Shown one piece after another: positions 8,250-15,687 of a DNA stretch of 54,130 bases; position 1 is the stretch's first letter, and every line of letters begins with the position of its first letter. The notes beneath the pieces are model-generated. The model was not told where the DNA came from, ran no database searches, and worked only from the letters and a program-made list of their open reading frames with translations. The stretch is taken from NCBI GenBank assembly GCA_910576975.1, contig CAJTJY010000024.1, forward strand, positions 1 to 54,130, read 5' to 3'. The stretch comes from an uncultured Lachnospiraceae bacterium (GTDB lineage: Bacteria > Bacillota > Clostridia > Lachnospirales > Lachnospiraceae). Position numbers and translations under genes: made by a program.

Positions 8250-8278
8250 TTGAAGTTTTATTTTTTTTCGATTATGAT
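8250..8278 (+). promoter_or_regulatory. leuCD promoter
   Basis: TTGAAG (8250-8255), 17-bp spacer, TATGAT (8273-8278). The -35 box starts in the last two bases of the right-hand direct repeat flanking element R1, so the element sits immediately upstream of an intact promoter. Confidence 0.6.
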
Positions 8279-8311
8279 GGTCAAGTGGAATAAGAATAGG
8301 AGGATCAATAT

Positions 8312-9568
8312 ATGGGAATGACAATGACACAGAAAATTCTGGCTGCAGCAGCGGGACTTCCTGAAGTGAAAGCAGGTCAATTGATTGAGGCAGACCTAGA
8401 TCTGGTTTTGGGTAATGACATTACCTCGCCGGTAGCCATCCATGAAATGGATAAATTCACTTCGGACGGCATTTTTCACAAGGATAAGATCGCCTTAGTT
8501 ATGGATCATTTTGTTCCGAATAAGGATATTAAATCTGCGCAGCACTGCAAATGTGTGCGTGAGTTCGCATGCAAACATGAGATTACCAATTATTTTGACG
8601 TGGGAGAAATGGGAATTGAACATGCGCTTCTTCCTGAAAAAGGATTGACCGTGGCAGGAGACGTGATTATTGGCGCAGATTCACATACCTGTACTTATGG
8701 GGCGCTGGGGGCTTTTTCTACTGGCGTTGGAAGTACGGATATGGCGGCGGGAATGGCGACAGGAAAAGCATGGTTTAAAGTGCCGGCTGCCATAAAATTT
8801 AACCTTATAGGGAAACCCTCAAAGTGGGTCAGCGGAAAAGACGTCATTTTGCATATCATCGGAATGATCGGCGTAGACGGAGCCTTATACAAGTCTATGG
8901 AATTTACAGGAGATGGAATTTGCAATCTTTCCATGGATGACAGGTTTACCATTGCCAACATGGCCATAGAGGCAGGTGGTAAAAATGGAATTTTCCCTGT
9001 TGACGATACGGCGGTTGCATATATGAAAGAGCATTCTTCCAGAGAATACAAGATTTATGAGGCAGATCAAGATGCAGAATATGATGAGGAGTATACCATT
9101 GATTTAAGCGCATTAAAGCCCACAGTCGCCTTTCCTCATCTTCCAGAGAATACCAAGACAGTTGACGAGGCAGGAGAACTGAAAATAGATCAGGTTGTGA
9201 TTGGTTCCTGTACGAATGGACGCCTGGAAGATCTCAGGACAGCGGCAGAAGTTCTGAAAGGAAAGAAAGTGGCAAAAGGGGTTCGCTGCATTGTGATTCC
9301 GGCAACCCAGAAGATTTATCTGGATGCCATGGAAGAAGGGCTGCTTCGCATCTTTATCGAAGCAGGCGCAATCGTTAGCACGCCTACCTGCGGTCCATGT
9401 TTGGGCGGCTATATGGGAATTTTAGCACAAGGAGAGCGCTGCATATCTACGACGAATCGCAACTTCGTGGGACGTATGGGACATGTGGAATCAGAAATAT
9501 ATCTTGCAAGCCCGGCAGTTGCTGCGGCCAGTGCGATTACTGGCAAGATCTCAGAGCCAGAAGAATAG
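8312..9568 (+). CDS. leuC: 3-isopropylmalate dehydratase large subunit
   Basis: A 418-residue aconitase-superfamily protein of the short (archaeal/HacA-like) LeuC class. With LeuD it isomerises 2- to 3-isopropylmalate in leucine synthesis. The 4Fe-4S ligand cysteines are visible in GSCTNGRLEDL and TPTCGPCLGG. Substrate and active-site segments such as GADSHTCTYGALGAFSTGVG are intact. AGGAGG precedes ATG 8312 by 8 bases. leuD begins 9 bp after the stop. leuA and leuB are not in this window. Confidence 0.95.
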   Translation: MGMTMTQKILAAAAGLPEVKAGQLIEADLDLVLGNDITSPVAIHEMDKFTSDGIFHKDKIALVMDHFVPNKDIKSAQHCKCVREFACKHEITNYFDVGEMGIEHALLPEKGLTVAGDVIIGADSHTCTYGALGAFSTGVGSTDMAAGMATGKAWFKVPAAIKFNLIGKPSKWVSGKDVILHIIGMIGVDGALYKSMEFTGDGICNLSMDDRFTIANMAIEAGGKNGIFPVDDTAVAYMKEHSSREYKIYEADQDAEYDEEYTIDLSALKPTVAFPHLPENTKTVDEAGELKIDQVVIGSCTNGRLEDLRTAAEVLKGKKVAKGVRCIVIPATQKIYLDAMEEGLLRIFIEAGAIVSTPTCGPCLGGYMGILAQGERCISTTNRNFVGRMGHVESEIYLASPAVAAASAITGKISEPEE

Positions 9569-9577
9569 GAGGAAAAT

Positions 9578-10063
9578 ATGAAAGCCAGCGGAACAGTTTT
9601 TAAATATGGAGACAATGTGGATACAGACGTGATTATTCCAGCAAGATACTTGAATTCTTCCGATCCCAAAGAATTGGCGGGACATTGTATGGAAGACATT
9701 GACAAAGATTTTGTCAGCCAGGTGAAAGAGGGAGATTTGATTGTGGCAGATAAGAACTTTGGCTGTGGCTCTTCCAGGGAACATGCGCCTATTGCAATCA
9801 AGGCGGCAGGAGTAAGCTGCGTGATCGCAGAAACATTTGCCAGGATTTTTTACCGCAATGCCATCAATATAGGGCTGCCGATCATCGAGTGTCCAGAGGC
9901 ATCAAGGGGAATTGAAAAAGGCGATCAAGTCGAAGTGGATTTTGACACCGGCGTCATCACCAACAAGACAAAAGGGACGACGTTTCAGGGACAGGCATTT
10001 CCCGAATTTATGCAGAAAATCATTAAGGCTGAGGGATTGATCAATTATATTAATCAAAAATAG
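9578..10063 (+). CDS. leuD: 3-isopropylmalate dehydratase small subunit
   Basis: A 161-residue swivelling-domain subunit that completes the LeuCD enzyme. Characteristic segments are NVDTDVIIPARYL near the start and KNFGCGSSREHAP in the middle, plus ARIFYRNAINIGLP. AGGAGG lies just upstream and the gene is 9 bp from leuC, so the two are co-translated. A hairpin terminator follows. Confidence 0.95.
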   Translation: MKASGTVFKYGDNVDTDVIIPARYLNSSDPKELAGHCMEDIDKDFVSQVKEGDLIVADKNFGCGSSREHAPIAIKAAGVSCVIAETFARIFYRNAINIGLPIIECPEASRGIEKGDQVEVDFDTGVITNKTKGTTFQGQAFPEFMQKIIKAEGLINYINQK

Positions 10064-10077
10064 CAAAATTTATATGG

Positions 10078-10112
10078 CGGCTGTCTGGGATTGTTTCCAG
10101 TCAGCCGTTTTA
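10078..10112 (+). terminator. leuCD terminator
   Basis: An 11-bp stem with one mismatch (CGGCTGTCTGG at 10078-10088, CCAGTCAGCCG at 10097-10107) followed by TTTTAG, 14 bases after the leuD stop. Confidence 0.7.
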
Positions 10113-10125
10113 GATCCAAGAAAGC

Positions 10126-10953
10126 TTAGGAAGTGGATGCAGCGTCCGGTTTGTCATTGGCAAGTGCTTTCAGATAGCGCAGATATTTTTCCGAAACCTT
10201 AATCTGACTATAAGTGTCGGCATACTCTCTGGGAGAATATCCTTCTACATAATTCGTCTGAAAATTTTTGGTTATGCCGTATTTTTTTGCAAGGTCGACA
10301 GCTTTATTGTAGGCAATTGCAGCCTTTTCTTCCTTATGGTAGATTCCTACCATATAATTTCCATTGATATGAATTTGAACTTTATAGCTCGCAGAGCCAG
10401 GAGAGAATATTTTTGTCACACCGTAGTAGCGGTTGACAACGATAATGTTAGAGTAGCGCAGATCGCAAGAATCCTCATTCGCAAAGTAATAGTCCCGCCC
10501 AGGCACGGCATGGCTTTTAATGCCATATCTAGATAGTATGCTGACCTGCATGCCGTAATCGTTGACAAAGAGATGTCCTTTGCGGCGCATAATTTTATGG
10601 CTGGAATAATAAAAAAGGTCGTCAATATCAAATTTTAATTCCTCAGTCGGGGAAAGATAATATACAAAATAATTATTACGCAAATAAATAGGATTTTTAA
10701 AATAAATGTGGTTATCCCGAAAATTCAGCAAAGAAATTACCTTCTCAAAACTTAGAATGGTTGGGAGTGAAAAAACATCGCCGATGGCTGTGTGCGAATT
10801 CAAGAGCAGACATGCTGCTTCTTGATATGCCTGGTGTGCTTTCTGCTCAGAGGCGAAGCTGCCCAGTGAAATGTGCTTGTTTTGGAAAGTAATACTGGAA
10901 CGGTAGTAAGCAGTTCCATTTTTCTTATAGGCTAGATAGACGCCTGGCAGCAT
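10126..10953 (-). CDS. AP2-like DNA-binding protein with degenerate HNH-type middle
   Basis: A 275-residue protein with two AP2/ERF-like units: residues 3-51 (GVYLAYKKNGTAYYRSS ... ISLGSFASEQKAHQAY) and 177-226 (YGVTKI ... MVGIYHKEEKAAIAYNKA). The segment between (about 90-175) resembles the HNH homing-endonuclease part of phage HNH-AP2 proteins, ending DLRYSNIIVVN, but the catalytic histidines are not seen (SRYGI and DYYF where HR and DH would be expected). It is probably a domesticated DNA-binding protein with no nuclease activity. Start ATG 10953 has AAAGGAG upstream; the longer reading from 11037 lacks one. It stands alone between leuD and a wall hydrolase; targets unknown. Confidence 0.6.
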   Translation of the reverse strand: MLPGVYLAYKKNGTAYYRSSITFQNKHISLGSFASEQKAHQAYQEAACLLLNSHTAIGDVFSLPTILSFEKVISLLNFRDNHIYFKNPIYLRNNYFVYYLSPTEELKFDIDDLFYYSSHKIMRRKGHLFVNDYGMQVSILSRYGIKSHAVPGRDYYFANEDSCDLRYSNIIVVNRYYGVTKIFSPGSASYKVQIHINGNYMVGIYHKEEKAAIAYNKAVDLAKKYGITKNFQTNYVEGYSPREYADTYSQIKVSEKYLRYLKALANDKPDAASTS

Positions 10954-11127
10954 AAGTTTCTCCTTTCGTGGTCTTCTTATGTATTTTTTCGGGGAATTTC
11001 TACAGAATAAGTATATCACAAAAAATGGGAAACGCAAGTTTCTGAATATGCCGGAATATAATGGTAAATAATGGGAAAGATTACATCAGTCAGGCGTGAA
11101 ATCTTAAAGGGAAAAGAGGAACTGATT

Positions 11128-11928
11128 ATGTTGATAATTCAAAATTTGTTTAGGAATGCATATTTTTCTATAAAAAGCATATCAAAGAAACTGTACCGCA
11201 GTTGTGCGATCCTTGTTTTTGGCTTTACGGTGTTTGCCATGATTTTACTGAATGACCAGGATTTTCATGGCGCAGGAAAAAGCCAGGCTGCTAAAGAACG
11301 AAAAGCGGACGGGGATGCAGATGGGAAAGCCCAGGAGCAAAATGCGGAAGAAATGGTGCTTGTAGAAAGCAGCATTGCGAAGCAATGCAGAAATTTTCTC
11401 GATGAAGGACGGAATTGTTTCAGGGAAAAAATAGAGGCGGAAATTTCAAAGCGGGAGGTCACGGCTGTTTGCGCCAGCATCGAGCCCGCCTGTAATGAGA
11501 TTCAAATAGAGCCGATAAATCCTTTTGGAGAAATCATTGTCACGGAACAGGACTACGATGCGTTGTGCCGGATTGTGCAGGCAGAAGCAGGAGGAGAGGA
11601 TATTCAGGGAAAAGTACTTGTGGCGGAGGTGATACTCAACCGGGTGCTTTCGGGAAAATTTGCATCTACGGTATATGATGTGATATTTGAACGCAGTGGA
11701 GGAAGCGCGCAGTTTTCACCTACGATAGATGGGAGATATTTCTCGGTAACCGTGATGCCAGAGACAATAGAGGCGGTGGAAGAAGCTCTTTATGGAGAAG
11801 ATTTTTCCCAGGGGGCGCTGTTCTTTTCCGCAAGGAGCAAGGCGAATCCTTATGACATGGCATGGTTTGACCGGAACCTCAAATGGTTGTTTGAACATGG
11901 CGGACATGAATTTTATACGCTTCCCTGA
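11128..11928 (+). CDS. SleB-like cell wall hydrolase (Hydrolase_2)
   Basis: A 266-residue membrane-anchored protein: one TM segment (residues about 26-42), a charged linker rich in Lys, Asp and Glu, and a C-terminal SleB/CwlJ-type domain from about 138. The catalytic Glu is E153 in VQAEAGGED, followed by AEVILNRV, and the QFSP and FFSARS segments fit the family of lytic transglycosylase-like spore or wall hydrolases. ATG 11128 has AGAGGA 7 bases upstream; the ATG at 11071 has no good site. Lysozyme-like trimming of peptidoglycan is likely, but a germination-specific role is not shown by the context. Confidence 0.8.
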   Translation: MLIIQNLFRNAYFSIKSISKKLYRSCAILVFGFTVFAMILLNDQDFHGAGKSQAAKERKADGDADGKAQEQNAEEMVLVESSIAKQCRNFLDEGRNCFREKIEAEISKREVTAVCASIEPACNEIQIEPINPFGEIIVTEQDYDALCRIVQAEAGGEDIQGKVLVAEVILNRVLSGKFASTVYDVIFERSGGSAQFSPTIDGRYFSVTVMPETIEAVEEALYGEDFSQGALFFSARSKANPYDMAWFDRNLKWLFEHGGHEFYTLP

Positions 11929-11948
11929 TGATTTTGTAGGAGCGATTG

Positions 11949-11977
11949 TTGACAGAGAAAAAGAAAACTTTTATAAT
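11949..11977 (+). promoter_or_regulatory. thrC promoter
   Basis: A consensus sigma-A promoter: TTGACA (11949-11954), 17-bp spacer, TATAAT (11972-11977). The predicted start of transcription (about 11984) gives a ~106-nt leader with two hairpins (11982-12005 and about 12037-12054). Confidence 0.85.
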
Positions 11978-12089
11978 GAATGGTGTCCTGGGACTGCAGG
12001 GCACCTTATTTATATTAAGATATGAATTTGTGCAGGAAAGCGAATCTTCGCTTTTATATAAAACTCAGAAGCAAAGGATGGAATTGGAT

Positions 12090-13577
12090 ATGTTATATGT
12101 AAGTACAAGAAATGCAGCAGAGAAAGTTACAGCTTCCCAAGCGATATTGAAGGGATTGGCAGAAAACGGGGGCTTGTTTGTGCCAGAGCAGATTCCCACG
12201 CTGGATGTTCCAGTGGACAAATTGCAAGACATGACTTATCAGGAGACCGCATATGAAGTGATGAAGCTGTTTCTTACAGATTATACGGAAGAAGAATTGA
12301 AAGATTGTATCAAAAGCGCTTATGACGACAAATTTGATACCAGTGAGATTGCGCCTTTGATAAAGGCTCAGGATGCTTACTATCTGGAACTGTTTCATGG
12401 CGCCACGATCGCTTTTAAAGACATGGCTCTTTCCATTCTTCCGCACCTTTTGATAACGGCGGCAAAAAAGAATCAGGTCAAAAATGACATTGTGATTCTT
12501 ACGGCGACTTCTGGTGATACCGGAAAAGCTGCTTTGGCAGGATTTGCAGATGTCGAGGGAACTAAGATTATCGTATTCTATCCCAAAGACGGCGTCAGCC
12601 CGATTCAGCGTCAGCAGATGGTAACGCAAAAGGGGGACAATACCTTCGTGGTTGGCATCAACGGGAACTTTGACCAGGCGCAGACTGGCGTAAAGCAGAT
12701 GTTTTCAGATCCAGAGCTTGCAAAGGAGCTGGATGCAGCCGGATATCAGTTTTCTTCGGCAAATTCTATCAATATCGGGCGCCTTGTGCCGCAGATCGTC
12801 TACTACGTCTATGCCTATGCCAAAATGGTAAAATCTGGCGAGATCAAGGATGGAGAGACGATCAACGTGACTGTGCCGACGGGCAACTTTGGCAATATTC
12901 TTGCGGCCTTTTATGCAAAAAACATGGGGCTTCCGATTGGAAAGCTGATTTGTGCCTCAAATGAAAACAAAGTATTATACGATTTCTTCACGACAGGTAC
13001 ATATGATAAGAACAGGGAATTTATTTTGACTTCTTCTCCGTCTATGGATATTTTGATTTCCAGTAATTTGGAGCGATTGATTTACCGCATTGCAGGAGAC
13101 AATGCACAAAAGAACCAGGAGCTAATGCGTACCTTGCAGGAGACAGGAAGTTATTGTATTTCAGAAGAAATGAGAGCGAGGCTTAAGGACTTCTATGGCA
13201 ATTTTGCCAGCGAGGAAGAGACGGCGTCAATTATTGGGGAGATTTATCGGGATGCTGGGTATATTATAGACACTCATACTGCAGTGGCGGCGGCTGTGTA
13301 TCAGAAATACAAAAAAGAGACGGGCGACGTAGCCAAGACGGTGATAGCCTCTACAGCCAGTCCATATAAGTTCACCAGAAGCGTAATGACGGCCATCGAT
13401 GAGAAATACAGTGACAGACCTGATTTTGAGCTGGTAGATGAGCTTCAGGCTTTGTCAAATGTGATCGTGCCCAAAGCGATTGAGGATATCCGAGTGGCGT
13501 CTGTCGTTCATAAGACGGTATGCGAGGTGGATAAGATGCAGTCTGTGGTTAGGGAATTTCTTAAAATGGATGCATAA
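12090..13577 (+). CDS. thrC: Threonine synthase
   Basis: A 495-residue PLP enzyme that converts O-phosphohomoserine to threonine. The N-terminus LYVSTRNAAEKVTASQAI is typical of the long, E. coli-like class. The PLP lysine lies in HGATIAFKDMAL, and the phosphate-binding loop is TATSGDTGKAALAG. An open frame extends up to 11946, but the consensus promoter at 11949-11977 lies inside that extension, so the start must be ATG 12090 (or 12078). The gene appears monocistronic and ends at a bidirectional terminator. Confidence 0.95.
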   Translation: MLYVSTRNAAEKVTASQAILKGLAENGGLFVPEQIPTLDVPVDKLQDMTYQETAYEVMKLFLTDYTEEELKDCIKSAYDDKFDTSEIAPLIKAQDAYYLELFHGATIAFKDMALSILPHLLITAAKKNQVKNDIVILTATSGDTGKAALAGFADVEGTKIIVFYPKDGVSPIQRQQMVTQKGDNTFVVGINGNFDQAQTGVKQMFSDPELAKELDAAGYQFSSANSINIGRLVPQIVYYVYAYAKMVKSGEIKDGETINVTVPTGNFGNILAAFYAKNMGLPIGKLICASNENKVLYDFFTTGTYDKNREFILTSSPSMDILISSNLERLIYRIAGDNAQKNQELMRTLQETGSYCISEEMRARLKDFYGNFASEEETASIIGEIYRDAGYIIDTHTAVAAAVYQKYKKETGDVAKTVIASTASPYKFTRSVMTAIDEKYSDRPDFELVDELQALSNVIVPKAIEDIRVASVVHKTVCEVDKMQSVVREFLKMDA

Positions 13578-13602
13578 GCCTGAGGATTGAAATGCAAAAG
13601 AA

Positions 13603-13657
13603 CTGCCGCAAAACAGTTTCAAGAACTTGAGAACAATTTTGCGGCAGCTCTTTTTTA
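13603..13657. terminator. Bidirectional terminator between thrC and the CheX-like gene
   Basis: An 11-bp stem (CTGCCGCAAAA at 13603-13613, TTTTGCGGCAG at 13637-13647) with a 23-nt loop and CTCTTTTTT after it. The two flanking genes converge here. Confidence 0.8.
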
Positions 13658-14551
13658 TTCTTCAATATGATTAATTGAGAAAATGAAATTAACTGTTCCG
13701 AAAGAAAAGATAATTGGTAGCAAGTAAGAGGAAGACTCCGTTGATAACAGCGTATTTTCGTGTGTCGCAGGAGGTTGCAGATGCAGTTCCATAGAATGGT
13801 CGTTGGACATATTCACAGAATATAAGCCGTTATGAAGATTTAGGAAATCTTCCATGGACGCCGACACGTATTCATTAAACTCATCAAAATTTTCATTCAC
13901 ATACCTGCTGGCAAATTCAACTGCTGTTTCCTGCTCCATGTCTAACGCTGAAAGGAAAGCGAACGATCCTTCGACGTCCTGGGAAATACAGAAATTAGTG
14001 GGAATTTCTGGCAGGTTCATGATATTCAATGTTGTGAAATCTTCTCCGATAAACCGTACTAAATTATTAAACAGGAGCGTGAGATAGGAGAGGATGTATT
14101 CTGCATGCGGAAGATCTTCTGGAAGGTAGAAATCTGCAAGAAGCTTATCCACCATATGTTTTTGTTCTTCAATTAGTTCCAGATCAAAAATCTCGTAAGC
14201 AGATTGATATTCTATGATTAAATTTTCTAATTCTATCGGCTCCAGGATATTTCGTTCGATTAATATCTGACCGAGCAGCATATAATCTGGGAGCTGCATG
14301 TCTAAAAGCTCGTCTACCTGCTCTTGCGTCAGATAGCCAAGCTCAATAGAGAGTTCTCCAAATCGTTTGTCATAATGGGTCTGCGTGATGAAAACATCTT
14401 CCACTTCGCTTGCGGACATGTAGCCGGCATGTATCGCCAGCGTGCCAAGTTTTTTATGGGCAGTAGATTGGACTTTTAATATCTCAATCAACTGCTCTGG
14501 GGAGATGATTCCCTTGTTAAGTAAAAAGTTGCCAAAAAACTGCGTATGCAT
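13655..14551 (-). CDS. MshEN-like repeat plus CheX-like domain protein
   Basis: A 298-residue soluble protein. The first ~118 residues hold four tandem ~29-residue units (about 5-28, 34-57, 63-86, 91-116) of the form F/LG-x3-hydrophobic-x4-G-I/Y-x5-L-x3-L-x2-Q, which matches the c-di-GMP-binding MshEN/GspE-N pattern. The rest (about 150-298) resembles CheX-like phosphatase domains; a segment MEDFLNLHNG could hold an E/D-x-x-N-like element, but the classical motif is not clean. It starts 5 bp after the CheY-like gene, so the two surely act together. Ligand and output are inferred. Confidence 0.6.
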   Translation of the reverse strand: MHTQFFGNFLLNKGIISPEQLIEILKVQSTAHKKLGTLAIHAGYMSASEVEDVFITQTHYDKRFGELSIELGYLTQEQVDELLDMQLPDYMLLGQILIERNILEPIELENLIIEYQSAYEIFDLELIEEQKHMVDKLLADFYLPEDLPHAEYILSYLTLLFNNLVRFIGEDFTTLNIMNLPEIPTNFCISQDVEGSFAFLSALDMEQETAVEFASRYVNENFDEFNEYVSASMEDFLNLHNGLYSVNMSNDHSMELHLQPPATHENTLLSTESSSYLLPIIFSFGTVNFIFSINHIEE

Positions 14552-14556
14552 AGTGA

Positions 14557-14928
14557 CTATCTCCCTTCAAAACGAGCTTGTATGACTTCTCTGATGGCAG
14601 AGTCTGTAAAAGGTTTCTGAATAAAATCCCTGGCTCCTTCCATAATAGCATTTTTTAACTGAGTCTGAGTACCAACGGAAGATACTACGATCACATGGGC
14701 AGAAGGGTCAAACTCCCGAATCTCATGAATCGCTTCCACCCCATCCTTGATAGGCATTACAATGTCTACAAAGACTAAGTCCGGTTTATGTTCCTTATAT
14801 AGATCGATTGCTTCCTGTCCGTTGGATGCCTCAAGAAAATTTTCATAACCGCTTTTTGTAATGGTGTCCTTTAACTGTTTGCGCGCTAGTATAGAATCAT
14901 CGCAAATGAGTATTTTTACATTTTCCAT
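14557..14928 (-). CDS. CheY-like response regulator (receiver only)
   Basis: A 123-residue stand-alone receiver domain with acidic pair D10/D11, phosphoacceptor D55 in VFVDIVMP, T/S near residue 84, and K105 in QKPF. It has no output domain, so it must act by protein contact, most simply with the CheX-like partner encoded 5 bp downstream. No histidine kinase or chemotaxis genes are nearby. Confidence 0.88.
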   Translation of the reverse strand: MENVKILICDDSILARKQLKDTITKSGYENFLEASNGQEAIDLYKEHKPDLVFVDIVMPIKDGVEAIHEIREFDPSAHVIVVSSVGTQTQLKNAIMEGARDFIQKPFTDSAIREVIQARFEGR

Positions 14929-15103
14929 TTAAATCGCTCCTTGTTCCATGTTAAATATTTATAATACTATTATTTTACACTATGTATCTGCAAGATTCAA
15001 TTGTTTCTTTCGAATAAATACGAATTGCAATCCTCTTTGATTATAGCTATAATAGACATATTAACTACATTATAACAGAAAATGTTAAGAAAGGGAACAA
15101 ATT

Positions 15104-15430
15104 ATGATAATTATATTTGATATTGTTTTTTTTGCTTATGGGGTCTATACAGTATATGCCGCAATCAGCATGAAGAAGAACCAGCGTCTGACTCGTTTTT
15201 TTACTGGCAGAGAGTCAGATGCGATTCGTGATGCAAGAGGGTATATTGACGCCATCTATGGAAAAACTATCGTCATGGGCAGCATGGCGGCGCTGTTTGG
15301 GGCGCTGGGATTCGTCAATGATTGCGTGACGCCCGTTTTGTTTGTGATGAAGCCTTTGATGCTCTTGTTTTTGACTGTCGTTATCTGGTTTGGAATCAAG
15401 CTTAACCAGGCAAAACGTAAATTTTGGTGA
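15104..15430 (+). CDS. Small membrane protein of unknown function
   Basis: A 108-residue protein with about three hydrophobic helices (residues 2-21, 53-73, 77-98) and a basic cytosolic loop after the first. The general layout resembles small DUF3784-like proteins, but I do not recognise the family with certainty. Start ATG 15104 is preceded by AAGAAAGGGAA. It is flanked by the CheY operon (divergent) and pckA, and nothing suggests a function. Confidence 0.6.
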   Translation: MIIIFDIVFFAYGVYTVYAAISMKKNQRLTRFFTGRESDAIRDARGYIDAIYGKTIVMGSMAALFGALGFVNDCVTPVLFVMKPLMLLFLTVVIWFGIKLNQAKRKFW

Positions 15431-15620
15431 TGAATATGAAAAATTTATGAAATTTTGCGTTCATTTATAGATTTTTTTAAAAGAATCGTTTAGAATAAGG
15501 ATAGCTGTGGAAGCAATGGGCGGCACAGGGAAAAGATTTGAAGAAAGACCTAGCGCCCAGGTTGTTCGCAGATACAGCGCTTTGGTCGTAAATTTTACGG
15601 CGTACAATAGCAAAAAAAGA

Positions 15621-15649
15621 TTGACAAAAAAATATCCAGAGGATATTCT
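15621..15649 (+). promoter_or_regulatory. pckA promoter
   Basis: TTGACA (15621-15626), 17-bp spacer, TATTCT (15644-15649), about 40 bp upstream of the pckA start. The stretch 15431-15620 holds a GGGCG...GCGCCC pairing (around 15518-15575) but no ORF that I can support. Confidence 0.65.
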
Positions 15650-15687
15650 ATGTAGTAGTAATTAAAACTTAAGGAGGACAAGGAAAC

